Part shown: piece by piece, positions 10,615-21,382 of the stretch
How positions within the stretch are numbered: the stretch's first letter is position 1
How the letters are laid out: each line of letters begins with the position of its first letter
Assembly (NCBI GenBank): GCA_034770075.1
Contig: CM068382.1
Coordinates: 8,140,685-8,204,684 of the forward strand
Source of the DNA: Aralia elata
Lineage: Eukaryota > Streptophyta > Magnoliopsida > Apiales > Araliaceae
DNA: 64,000 bases
Direction: 5' to 3'
Notes under the pieces: model-generated
What the model was told of the DNA's origin: nothing
Databases searched by the model: none
What the model saw: only the letters and a program-made list of their open reading frames with translations
Program-made: the position numbers and the translations under genes

Positions 10615-13600
10615 TGTGACGCCCCCAAATTCGGGTACCTCAAACCCGAATCCGGTGCTACACGGTACATCCCATTTTATACAACATAATAGACATGAAT
10701 ATAATTACTATATTATTACAACACGTCTTACTCCAAATCCCAAGTTCTATTACCATAACATCATTTCATAAATTCATAATAAGTCTTAGTATTACAACAT
10801 TACTCATACAAATAAACTACGACGCCATCTAGACGTTCATCTTGCCCTTTCCCTTGTCCTTACCGGAACCTTCGACCCGCTCGGACCTAGCTGCAATGTT
10901 TAATATAAAGCAAGAATGAGCATTCAATTGCCCAGCAAGTATAACAGTTGAACAACAACAATATCATCAATCATATCATTTCTCTTCGACAACTGAACAA
11001 TAGTTGTGAAATATTCTGAATAAATAAGAATAATACTTTGCTTTCGTTTTAAAAATATATTTTTGAAACGACATTGAGTGGTCATAAGACCTTGAACTTT
11101 CTTTTGCTTTCTTGAAAGGTACACAGCAATATACTGCAAACCGTCTTACTTACGAGCACTTCTAGGTGATCAGCCTATTGTACTCTATGTTGATCAACAC
11201 TCTAGCTGGAAATGACTATATGCGTTTGTTTAGGCGCTCGATGCCTTGTCAGAATAACTGACTAAAAACCGCCCCTAATATTAGGGTTGTTCATCTCATT
11301 CGTGTCTCGAAATCCTAACCAAAACAATTCGGTTGGATAGCTCTACTTAATCATCAATAACATTTCAAGGATTTATTATCAAATCAATAAAACATTTCAA
11401 TATCTGTCTAGCCGAAATAAATGGCATCGACGTTCTCTATAACAGTTCATATATATGTGAACTTGAAAGCTTCAACAATTTATGTCATAACATAGCTCGA
11501 ATACCTGTGCAAATACTGAAAGATTTACATAAGTAAGGAATTCACACAACCATATATGTATTGCGTAAATCGAAACTTCAAACATCGTATGAGAGTCATG
11601 AGAATATAATCAAATGAGTCAAATAAACTTGCACAATATACGTCTTTTGTATAAGATACGAAACTCGCATTCAATACTGAAAATGAATGAAGCTAGAGAA
11701 ATTGCCCAACACAAGGGTTAGACAAGGGTTTAGAAAACTTGCCTTAAGCACTTGCTACTATTTGACGTTAATCGTCCTTCAAATATGTCCTACACATTTA
11801 AACACATATTCACATACCAATTAGTCTCACAATAGACACCAAACATTGGCTTACATTAATCAACACATTATAATCATTATGAACATTGATTGCCACTACG
11901 ACTACCCAAACGGGGGTCTCGCGTGACTAAGTCATTTCATGCTTGGCTAACTAGTTAATAACATGCTTCATGTATTACTACTTAAAAGGTTCACATACAC
12001 TTGCATCAAGCTTCAATTTATAAAAAGAAACAACTTGGCAGCTCTGCAGCACGGCGCGGCCGCGCTGCAATTTGGCCTAGGAGTGGCGCGGCCGCGCTAC
12101 TCCCCCAGAAGCACTTTTCTGGTTTATTTCTTACACTTTTCAACTTCTAAATGCTTGGGGTCATTCTACTATTATACTAACATATCATATGTATGCTTTG
12201 GGGTATTTATAACATATTGGGTTTATGTAAACATGCATCAAATCAACAACACGAAACAACCAAGAAATTCAGCTCTGCAGACCAGCGCGGCCGTGCTGGT
12301 TTTAGGCTTGGGAGTGGCGCGGCCGCGCCACTCTGCATCCAGGGACTCCCAGGTTCTGCTACTGCAGAACCAAAACAAAACCAACACTTTTGATTTTGTT
12401 CCCTTTGCTTCTTAGCCATTATACAACATGTTTATATGACTTAAAACATGCTTTTACAACTGAGCTATGCATCATAACATCATTTAATCAATTAATCATT
12501 CCTAATTCTCATGTTCCTTAGAGAAATCATTCTCTTGGACATTAAATCAAATAGCTTGTGGGCATGACTTTAGAGTTTATAACTCATAGCCTATCATTAT
12601 ATGGTTACCCTTGACTTCACATATGAAATCAATTCTCATAGCTTCTGGACATATACAACCAGTACACAACCAATGCACATAACCAAACCAAGATGATTAC
12701 AACTTCATTATTAACAAAACATGAATAACAGTCCACTAATGTCCATTTCAGTCTATTTCTTGATTCCTTATGCATAGGTTCGATTCTCATTCATTGTTCC
12801 ACTTTCACATACCATTAACAAGGTTTTATAGAGCTAATTAACCTTCATACATGTTCATACACTAACTAGCAAAATCAGTCACATAACTCCAACAAAGCAA
12901 CCAAAGCAAAACTATACACTTGGAAATATTGAGGAAATGAGTTTGCTTAATCATTGCATACCTCTTGGAGCTTGTTCTAAGGTTGCTAAGAGAATTAATA
13001 CCCAGCTGCTACACACTCCTTCTTCCTCAAACCACCCGCGAACTCACCTCTCACTTTTCTCCCAATTCCCAGCTTCAATACTTAGCAAAATGAAAGGAAT
13101 TGAAGGCTTGCAGTGGGGGAGTATATATATAGGATTGGTCAGATGTTCTTGGAGGTGGGAGGAGCTGAGCATGCTCTCCCGCATCAGCTCCCCATGAATG
13201 GGAGAGTGAGCTTTTGCTCCTTCAAGGCTCGGGTACTCCCCCTCTCTTCTCCCCATGGGTTTATTCTCTCCTTTTCCTCTACCAAATGCAAGAAATTGCT
13301 TCTACTCATGCAACCCACGTTCTTGATTCTCTTCTCCTCTCTTCTTCACCCATTCTCCCGTACTTTTCCTCTTCCTCTAAATGATTAGCTGCATTCTATA
13401 ACCCATTTCTCTCATGGGTTGTGGGTTATGGGTTGCGGGTTTGGGTCATGGACTTGACCCATAGGTTTTGAGCTTCAAATTGGGCCACTTTTGGACTTCT
13501 AATTTAATTCCAATTGGGCTTCTAATAAAAATTCAATTGGACTCAAATAAAATCCCACACTTGGATTATTAATCCCTCTTATTAACGCTTTGGCGAAATT

Positions 13601-13842
13601 ATGAAAAGTCATAAAATCAAAAAAGGCGTCTTTGGCGTAAATAGCGCTTTAGTGTTATTTCTCTAATGATTTAATCAACTCCAATAAAAATAATAACAAT
13701 CAAAAATTATCACCTACACATCATATGTAGTAATAAAAATATTCAAACACATAACACGGAATAATATTAATAAAAGTTCAATTTATTCAATAAAATTCAT
13801 AGGCTCGTGTTACAAAGCTACCCACGATCTGCGATCGTTACA
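10615..13842. mobile_element. 3.2-kb long-LTR insertion, probable solo LTR (Ty3/gypsy type)
   Basis: Starts TGTGACGCCCCC and ends GATCGTTACA, with near-identical 5-bp flanks CAACT (10610-10614) and CAACC (13843-13847). Removing it restores the 5' LTR sequence seen in units 1-3. There is no coding capacity. The length and TGTGACGCC-like terminus recall the long LTRs of plant Tekay/Del or Tat elements, but lineage and orientation are not settled. GC-rich palindromic blocks at 12053-12097 and 12284-12330 sit in a local direct duplication of about 230 bp. Confidence 0.65.
12040..12340. repeat. Direct duplication carrying GCGCGGCCGCGC palindromes
   Basis: Two copies of a block beginning agctctgcag, about 230 bp apart, each holding two GC-rich palindromic words (ggcgcggccgcgct at 12053 and 12084; gcgcggccgtgct at about 12285; ggcgcggccgcgcc at about 12316). 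The surrounding DNA is AT-rich, so the blocks stand out. Confidence 0.7.
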
Positions 13843-13979
13843 CAACCTGTACTTATTCTTACACCGGAGCTATCCTCCTACGGTCCAGACCGTCAACTCT
13901 TTAAGTGTAGTTTTGTTTCTGTGCAGGATTGGACGCGCTATTGGTGATTGAAGCGCACGGACGAATCTTGGCGTTAACA

Positions 13980-14290
13980 TTGGCGCTAGAAGGAGGGACT
14001 GAAGTGTTGTTTCAATTTTCAATCACCTACATATTCAGTAGGAGTTATGACGTGTGAGGCGAATGCAGTTTTTTACCAGAAAAGAATTTCGGTCAATCCT
14101 ACTACGTAAATTAGGGGCTCAGTCAAGGGCCGGCTCGGACCACGTTCCAATTAAAATTATGGTGGCAAATATTCTCAAGGCGTCATAATCAACCTCATCT
14201 CCGAGTCGATCAACCATGACGAGCAGGAAGCCTCACGCATAAAAGCTAAGTGGTTCTCCTTTATTAAATTATAAAATAAATTAACATGAT
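13980..14290 (+). pseudogene. Primer-binding site and broken copy of the array ORF
   Basis: ttggcgctagaaggaggg directly follows the 5' LTR. The following sequence matches the 87-codon ORF of units 1-3 but has an inserted ttatga near 14045 and a lost base near 14167, so the frame is broken. Homology to the array continues to about 15457, interrupted by a hAT element. Confidence 0.6.
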
Positions 14291-14427
14291 TATCGGTATC
14301 ACTTTACCAATAATATAAATTTCATACAGAACCCACTGTTGCATTATGTATCATGTAAATCAATTTCTTTTATTCACATTAATACATCATACTCATATGA
14401 CTATTATTAGTTGACAGTGTATGCGGG

Positions 14428-15392
14428 CAGTGGTGAAGCCAGACCCTCAACTGAGTGGGGTCAAAAAAATTTGATCCCACAAATAATTTAGCGGGGGTTC
14501 GGGGGCTGCGGCCCCGAGTCAATTTTTTTAGATAATTTTATACTTTTCGACCGATTACATACGTAAAATATATATTTGGACAAACATGATATCCTTAAAA
14601 CATAAAAGGTAAGTCCAGCGCAAGGCCTCCTTTTACACTTCTATGTCAATTACTCTTTAAGGCTTGAACTCTCCTTTATTTATAGAACAAAAGTAGGGTA
14701 AAAGAAGGTTTTCTAGACGATGTGGGACTCTGCTATAATGTGAACTATTGTAAAGCTTTCTATCCAAAGCATTTTCATAAACTGTGGTAAAGCTTTCTAT
14801 CCAAACCATTCCCACTTGACATGAAAACAGAAAATTAGTACTCCATTCGTTGACAAAAAAATAATACAGATGAAAATTAGTACTCTCTAGTCCCTTCCTT
14901 TATATAAGTATTGAGGAAAAAAATTATATTAATTAATGAATGTTTCATAGGAATGAATTGAATGAAGCAATCATTACTGAGCTAAAGTCTACCCACCAAA
15001 TATATGTTTGTATTGTGGATGTCATTTGAAGTGGATGTCCATCTCATATCGGATATGAAGTGTTATAACTCTGAGTTCACTAAGTATTTATATGGAAGTC
15101 ATTTGTTTTTTATTTATTACTTGAACTTTTGAAGTCCCACATTGTTTAATAATGTAATCTTATTCTACATTTGTTTTATAAATGAAGGAGAGTTCAAGTA
15201 TAAATTTCAATGGGGTCAAATTATTAAGTTATACCAAAAAAATTTATTACATCATAAGTATAAAAAAATCAAAAATGAGTGGGGTCGAATTACTAAGTTA
15301 TACAAAAAAAATTTATTACATCATAAGTATAAAAAAAATCAAAAATGAGTGGGGTCAATTGACCCCATAGATTGTACATGGCTTCGTCACTG
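14428..15392. mobile_element. Non-autonomous hAT element
   Basis: A 965-bp insertion with terminal inverted repeats CAGTGGTGAAGCCA and, read from the other end, CAGTGACGAAGCCA. It is flanked by eight-base duplications that have drifted (tatgcggg left, cttgcgga right; units 1-3 read catgcggg). CAGTG ends with 8-bp target duplications are the hAT signature. No transposase is present. A 70-bp internal tandem repeat lies at 15211-15350. Confidence 0.75.
15211..15350 (+). repeat. Two-copy 70-bp tandem repeat inside the hAT element
   Basis: Copy 1 at 15211-15279 and copy 2 at 15280-15350 both begin tggggtc and continue with an AT-rich stretch (ttattacatcataagtat). Part of the motif (gagtggggtcaa) also occurs near both element ends. 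Confidence 0.8.
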
Positions 15393-15457
15393 CTTGCGGA
15401 ACCCATATCATTCATCTTTAATACTTTAGACTTATATTCAAGTGACATCATCGCATC

Positions 15458-15766
15458 CTGCTTATCTCAAGTCCCAATATGAGCACAACTGTTCAATTCA
15501 TGTGGTTCATAACAGCATTGCACATGTATAAACTCCACAGTAGCGTGATTGCCCCCCAACTTCGGCATTTATTCATTGCTTCGGCTTCGGCGCCTACCAT
15601 TAATTTGCACTTGCAAATTGCGAGCTGCAAAATAAAAATTGATCAGGGCTTCAAGAAAGTCGGTCGGGGCTTCACCGAAATTAATGACTTCGGCATCCCC
15701 TTCAGCAAATCTATCAACTAAATAACCTCCGCCTTCAGCATGGTCACTATCAAAATGTTATAGCAA
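15458..15766. other. Retrotransposon interior, TTCGG-rich, unassigned
   Basis: Array homology stops at about 15457. This stretch contains repeated cttcgg words (gcttcggcttcggcgcc), like 17460-17550 and 18600-18840, suggesting one shared source for the element interior. An 80-codon ORF here (15479-15721) has no recognisable similarity. Confidence 0.35.
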
Positions 15767-17015
15767 TGGGAGCTGAAGTTCAACACTCCAAAATTAATAC
15801 CTTACTAACACTCTACTAGCACCAAAATTAGTATAATGACAATTAAGGGTCAATCCCACAGAAAAGTGACTTAATCTTTTATCCACTCTAATATTTTTAT
15901 TAATGGGAGGTTTTAAGTTTAATTTACTAATTTAGCAAAAGTAATTAAGAATGATCAATGAATAAAAGACTTCAGTTCATAAGTTCAGTTTCACCTTTTT
16001 ACAATTATGGAATAATCAAGTTTAACAATATTTGCCCTTCAATGAGATTAATAACCTTAGATAACCACAATCACTGATTACCCGAAATTCTCCTTAAGTT
16101 TTCAATCTAATGTGACAATCGCCTCAATAGACCCTAACTATCATACAACCTAGAACTATCAGTGTAGATTTAATATAATAGAAGCATAAAAAAAATAAAG
16201 AATTAGGTTATTCCAAGCAACAATTACACAATAAGAAATTATCTAACTTGTTTTCTAATAATCATAATAATACCCAAAAACTTGTCCTCAACCAAGTATT
16301 ATTAATCGCTACTTATGATCAGATACAATATCATTTGCTTAATACTATATCATAATCTAGCAGATGATATCAATCAGATTAATCTAACTGGTCATATCAA
16401 ATCAATCAGATAGAATAACATACAATCAATTAAAGCAGATTATCAAGAATAAATCTCATGTGAGAAGGAATAAATAATATAAACTTAATCAAACCATTAA
16501 TTATAAAAAAGGTTCAACATCCCGTAGAACTGAAAGTAAAGAGCTTAGCTTGAAATACCTTCAATCTCCAAAACTAGGGTTTGTAATTGAATGACAGATG
16601 AAGAAGAGGTAGGTCTAAACCTTGACTAATACATTATATTTATACTTCTAGGTTAAAGTCCTAAGCATCTAAGAAATAATATTTTACGTTATAGTAAAAT
16701 TCCTCCAAAAATACGACGCTAGGAAAAATTCTGTCGAAGCCACGCGCCTCACGCACCCGCGGAAGGTATCGCGCGCTGCGGCCCATGATTTGCGCGTCGC
16801 GGCCCTTCTTCTAGCGCGCCGCGGCCCATAAAGCCTGTCACTTTTTTCCTTTTTCTCCTTGCGCGTCCATTTTGATCTATTTTTCCTCTTTTTCTCTTTT
16901 TACCTCCAATTCCTCCTGAAAATAATAAATACCTTAATAAACTCATATACACATAAAACATGTAATAAAACTAAATATAAAGGAATCAAAATTATAAAAT
17001 ATTATGCACTTATCA
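15767..17015 (-). mobile_element. Probable solo LTR of a second retrotransposon family
   Basis: On the minus strand it begins TGATAAGTGCATAATAT, a common plant LTR start, and the far end gives a TG...CA pair. Flanking pentamers are AGCAA (15762-15766) and AGCAG (17016-17020), one mismatch apart. No polyprotein is present. GC-rich palindromic words sit at 16740-16830 (gcgcgctgcggccc, gcgcgccgcggccc) in otherwise AT-rich sequence. The left boundary is less certain than the right. Confidence 0.5.
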
Positions 17016-17069
17016 AGCAGATTTGAGATAAGGAAAAACTCAATTGGGTTCTGGTGAGTTGGAGTTTGG

Positions 17070-17289
17070 ATCGCGTCGGAGGATGTGGTAGGGAAGACCA
17101 ACGAGACTGCGGTATCCACGATCGTAAATCTGACCGAATAAGCAAAGATAACAAGTGAAGGAGTTAAGGCTCCGAGTCGTCTCGCGTTTCTTAGCATCTG
17201 CAAGTCTCTGGTTACCGGTGGCGTCATCGGTGGAGTGTTACGCACTGCTATTGCTCCTCTAGAACGGCTAAAGATTTTGCTCCAGGTGC
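17070..17289 (+). pseudogene. ADNT1-like mitochondrial adenine nucleotide carrier, exon 1 fragment
   Basis: Translation in one frame gives ASEDVVGKTNETAVSTIVNL, a stop codon, then SEGVKAPS and LSICKSLVTGGVIGGV followed by APLERLKILLQV. This matches, from memory, the N-terminus of plant ADNT1 (an ATP/ADP/AMP exchanger of the inner mitochondrial membrane), including the first carrier signature with PLERLK. The expected start codon reads ATC and there is an in-frame TAA, so it is dead. Similarity ends at CAG|GTGCAT, which looks like an exon-intron junction, suggesting a genomic and not an mRNA-derived copy. It lies inside the LTR retrotransposon. Confidence 0.85.
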
Positions 17290-18930
17290 ATTTGGATGGG
17301 GTTCAGGTTATTTTCAAAGAAAGTGCATATGCATAACTATGAAGTCACTGATGCAATTCTAGTGCACCATTGTACCATCGTGGCATCACCTCTACCATGA
17401 GCCATAGTCACCATATTCATTTACACAGGAAGGCACATCCACTGTCAACTCGAGGATTGGCCCCTTCGGACCACTTCGACAAAGTGAACATCGCTTCGGC
17501 AATGTGAACATCACTTCGACAATTCCTCTTCAGCAAACATGGTTCAGTTCCGATATAAAAAGCCTTTACCATACATGGTCAGTCAGTAAAATCTCATCTT
17601 CAGCACACACATAAAAACTAAGTGCTTCAGCTTCGACAATCTATTCACGAAATCTCATGTTCATACTTTATTAAACTTTCGGTGGCTCTCCCGTTGCTTC
17701 GGGGTCCAAATTCAATTCAGATTAAATTTTGTTGGATTGGACGACACAATCGGGGAACGAGACCAACGGCGACAGTAAAAGTTTTGAAGGCCAATATTAG
17801 GAGAAGAGATAAGGCTTCAAGGGTGCAACACCGAAGAGAAGGGTGTTGGTAATGGTAGCAGCAGTACTAGAGCTCTCCGAGTAGCAGCTCATCATGTCAG
17901 GCAAATGCATTATTGGGCGTGATCCACACCAAGCAATTCTCCAGTTCGGATTATAAATCACTCCATGATTATGAATATATCAAAGGAAACACAAGTAAAC
18001 ACTACAAATGAAATTGAGAATCACAACTTTGGTTCCGTCATAGTCTCGATTATGCTGTGTCCAATCACTAAAAAAGTTGTTTTAGCTTCACCAGCAGAGG
18101 CACCTTCAATAGAGAGATATCGGGAGCATGGTTATGGTGATATAGAGTCGGACGTTCTTCGGGAAGGACTTAGCATTCTCCCGAAAGGGACAACGTTCTT
18201 AGGAAAGGACTTAACGTTCTCCCAAACGGAAAATTATTCACCATTGACAATATAAGGCGGGTCAAGTCTCTGGACAAGGATGAGGATCTTGGCGAAACAA
18301 GGCGAGTTGATCATTTTCTGGCATTACTCTCTTATTATAAATTCTTTATAACAGGAGAGTGGGGGGGCAGAGCTTGGGCCTCTAACATGTCTTTGGTCTT
18401 CACTCCTAATACCCATATTCGTACCGGCAACTTTAATCAATTGCCTTGGACATAAAATTAGAGGATCCAACACCTACTTCGAATTCTCCCATGATTTCGG
18501 CCAGTTATTCAATGATCATTCTCATTTCTTCAATAATCAAGAGGAGGAATTGGAGCCACCTGACTTAAACAAGTGGGTTTGGAGCAAACAAAACAGAAAA
18601 CGAGTGGGGGAATACTTCTTTCGGCTAGAGATTGGTTCTCTTCGACAAAAAATGTCTCTGGCCGAACATCAATCTCTTCGGCTGGACATGGTCATTCGGT
18701 AAAAACTGCCTCGATCTTCGGAAGGAAGCTAACAAACGAATTGGTTCAGTTAGAAAACAATAACCCACTTCGGAAAACTTCATCGATCTTCGCAACATTC
18801 ATGTCAACATTAATTACTTCGGAAAACAACAACCCACTTCAGATCGAAACTAAACAAATAGGATCTTCAAATTTTCAAACGCTATTCTCTCCTCAGTTTT
18901 GCTGAATAAATAAAAGAAGAATAATAATTG
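17290..18930. other. Retrotransposon interior with weak ORFs, unassigned
   Basis: Continues the interior after the carrier fragment. It has scattered cttcgg/cttcgac words and ORFs of 76-110 codons (17622-17852, 17965-18255, 18573-18905) that I cannot assign to any family. A paired motif gaaggacttaacgttctccc / ggacttagcattctccc occurs near 18160-18230. There is no visible gag, protease, integrase or reverse transcriptase motif. Confidence 0.35.
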
Positions 18931-19575
18931 ATCAGGCATTAGTGTCGATCAGGAACAGGCCTCGGTGCCGTTCCCAATAATTGATCAGAGAACAGGCCTC
19001 GGTGTCGTTCCCAATAATTGATTAGGTGTTAATGTCGATCAAGAACAGGCCTCGGTGCCATTCCCCATAAATGATCAGGCATTAGTGCCGATCAGGAACA
19101 AACCTCGGTGCTGTTCTTAATAATTGACCAGGCGTTAGTGCCGATCAGGACCAGGCCTCGGTGTCGTTCCCAATAATTGATCAAGGAACAGGCCGCGGTG
19201 TCGTTCTCCATAAATGATCAAGCGTTAGTGCCGATCAGGAACAGGCCTCGGTGCCGTTCCCCACAAATGATCAGACATTAGTGTCGATCAAGAACATGCC
19301 TCAGTGTCGTTCCCAATAATTGATCAGAGAACAGTTCTCGGTGCCGTTCCCAATAATTGATCAGGCGTTAGTGCCGATCAGGAACAGGCCTCAGTGCCGT
19401 TCCCAATAATTGATCAGGGAATAGACCTCAGTGTCGTTCCCCATAAATGATCAGGCGTTAGTACCGATCAGGAATATGCCTCGGTGTCGTTCCCAATAAT
19501 TGATCAGGCCTTAGTGCCGATCAGGAATAGGCCTCGGTGCCGTTCCTAATAATTGATCAGGCGTTAGTGCCGATC
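18930..19575 (+). repeat. Minisatellite of hairpin-forming 37- and 53-bp units
   Basis: About a dozen imperfect units. The long form combines a cgttagtgccgatca part with ggaacaggcctcggtgccgt, then tcccaataattgatca; the short form lacks the first part. Each ggaac...gttcc stretch can fold into a stem (GGAAC with GTTCC, GGC with GCC). The array abuts the conserved TATA region of the 3' LTR, so it occupies the U3/promoter-proximal position. Confidence 0.9.
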
Positions 19576-19801
19576 AATTATAAATACAAGGTGAAAACCC
19601 TATTTCAGAGGTAATCATCTTTTTACAGCACTAGAACATTAAGTCTCCATTGTTAAACATCGTTCAGCCTGTACTTATTCTCACACCGGAGCTATCCCCC
19701 GACGGCTCAGGCCGTCAACTCTCTGAGTGTGGTTTCGTTTCTGTGCAGGATTGGACACACTATTGGTGATTGAAGCGCGTGGACGAATCTTGACGTTAAC
19801 A
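19575..19801 (+). mobile_element. 3' LTR remnant (R/U5 side)
   Basis: Matches the last ~225 bases of the array LTRs from the TATA box (attataaatacaagg) to the terminal GTTAACA, and is followed by the CTAAT target duplication. The U3 part seen in the 5' LTR is missing or replaced by the minisatellite. Confidence 0.8.
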
Positions 19802-19838
19802 CTAATGAACCCAAATAGATATATATTACTAGGATTAT

Positions 19839-20063
19839 TGTTAATGTCAATCCTCAAATAATTCAAAAGATAGAAAGAAATATGAATACACAAATCTTGT
19901 TAAATCCAATGTTATTAATTTCAATGGATATATTAAGTTAAATTTAATGATTAATAATGGATCTGTTAATGTCAATCCTCAAATAATTCAAAAGATAAAA
20001 AGAAATATGAATACACAAATCTTGTCAAATCCAATGTTATTAATTTCAATGGATATATTAAGT
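19839..20063 (+). repeat. Direct repeat of 100 bp, spaced by 25 bp
   Basis: Copies at 19839-19938 and 19964-20063 both run from tgttaatgtcaatcctcaaa to ggatatattaagt and are almost identical. The sequence is AT-rich and non-coding. Confidence 0.85.
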
Positions 20064-20621
20064 CTATATAATTTAGTGATTAGAAATAATGGATTCTATA
20101 AAACACACATTTCAATTTATTTTTTACTTCTTTCAAAAAATAATAATTTGTTTTATGAAAAAAATAAAGATTAAAAAAATATAATTAATATTTGTACAAT
20201 TAATCAAATTGACATAAAATCTCAATATTACCCCTCCATTCATTTTTAATTGACGTTTTAAAAATAAACACCTATATTAAAAAATGCAATTAATACTTTC
20301 TCTGATCAATTACATTGAGAACGAGAAATAATATATGAAACGAAGTCATTAATACTTTTTAAAATTTACAAACGACATATAAAATGAAAATAAATTTCAC
20401 TCTCTAAAAAAATAAATTAAAAGAATGGAAAGGAGTTATATTTAACGTAGGGATATGAAAAGGTAAATTATTAATAATTTCTTGAAATCTATAAATGATA
20501 GATAAAAAGAAGTAAATTTCATTCTTTAAAAAGACTAAGAAAAATGGAAGGTGTACATTTTAATGTAGGGATATGAAAGTTTAAGTCATTAATGCTTTCT
20601 TAAATCAACAAAACTATATTA
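20064..20621. other. AT-rich intergenic DNA, start of duplicated block A
   Basis: Bases 20083-20225 (aataatggattctataaaac onward) match 24965-25080 and form the left end of a degraded colinear duplication. The rest holds eroded MITE-like words such as cccctccattcatttttaat. No gene is seen. Confidence 0.5.
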
Positions 20622-20975
20622 CGCCCTCATTTTCATTATATAATCAAGTCGTTTAAGACATAATCACACATATTAAGAAATCTCATTAATTCTAATGTTA
20701 GATAATTAATGTTGGTTTAATTGAAATTTCATTACTACTCATGCACTAATTAATTACTTTTTCTTCTCTCTCTCTCAATTACTTTATTTTTTTAGGGAAA
20801 GTAAGAAATGATTAATTTTTTCTCCTAAATACATGTAAAATCTTTCTCTCAATTACTCTATTTTTTTAGGGAAAGTAAGAAATGATTAAATCTTTTTTCT
20901 TAAATATATGTAAAACGTCTTATATTATGGGAAAAAAATTCTTCTAAAACGACTTAAATAATGAAAAGGATGGAG
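20622..20975. mobile_element. Stowaway-like MITE
   Basis: Flanked by TA (20620-20621 and 20976-20977). The left end is CGCCCTCATTTTCATTATAT and the right end, read in reverse, is CTCCATCCTTTTCATTATTT; both continue into an aagtcgttt motif. It holds an internal direct repeat (ttagggaaagtaagaaatga at about 20793 and 20867). Confidence 0.65.
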
Positions 20976-21382
20976 TATAAAGCTGTGAGGAGAACCTAAC
21001 GGGTTTTTTGTGTAAATAATTATGTGAAGTTTTTTCTATTTCTGAATTTACCCTTTAAAAAATAGGAGAAATTATTTTTTAAACACAAAAAGTTACATTT
21101 TTTCTCTCTCCACTTATTCGTTATCCCTATTTAATATTTTCTCATTCATTATACATATAGTGTATGCCGATATACTAGTGATTGACAAAAAGTAACAAAT
21201 TTTATTCTCTAAAAGACTAAAATAAGGAACAATGTACTATTCAATCGAAATATGCCACACATGCACGTACCTTATGAGAATATTAAGGGATTTAGAAAAC
21301 ATTAACATATCAAGTTTGATTAATTAAATAATTTTATCATAATAATTACACAATCTCACAATTTAATCTAAAGAATAATACT

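Larger units (their letters stand above)
10246..19801 (+). mobile_element. Nested, coding-deficient LTR retrotransposon
   Basis: The 5' LTR starts TGTTAGGG and the 3' LTR ends GTTAACA, with identical CTAAT repeats just outside (10241-10245 and 19802-19806): a 5-bp target duplication. The 5' LTR is 10246-10614 plus 13848-13979, split by a long-LTR insertion. A primer-binding-like site follows at 13980. The interior shows no gag, protease, integrase or reverse transcriptase, so the element depends on another for movement (LARD-like). It carries a hAT element, a probable solo LTR, TTCGG-rich sequence of unknown origin, an ADNT1-like exon fragment and a minisatellite. Units 1-3 upstream duplicate its 5' portion with flank. 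Confidence 0.7.

Noticed and set aside
16749..16961. Basic 70-residue ORF rich in Lys/Arg, resembling a nuclear localisation protein
   Set aside because: It lies in the GC-rich palindromic part of a probable solo LTR; composition explains it.
16943..17245. 100-residue minus-strand ORF over the carrier fragment
   Set aside because: It is the reverse-strand shadow of the ADNT1-like exon, which matches on the plus strand.
18930..19575. Regularly spaced repeats suggestive of a CRISPR array
   Set aside because: The repeats have no unique spacers, vary in length (37/53 bp) and sit in plant retrotransposon DNA; it is a minisatellite.
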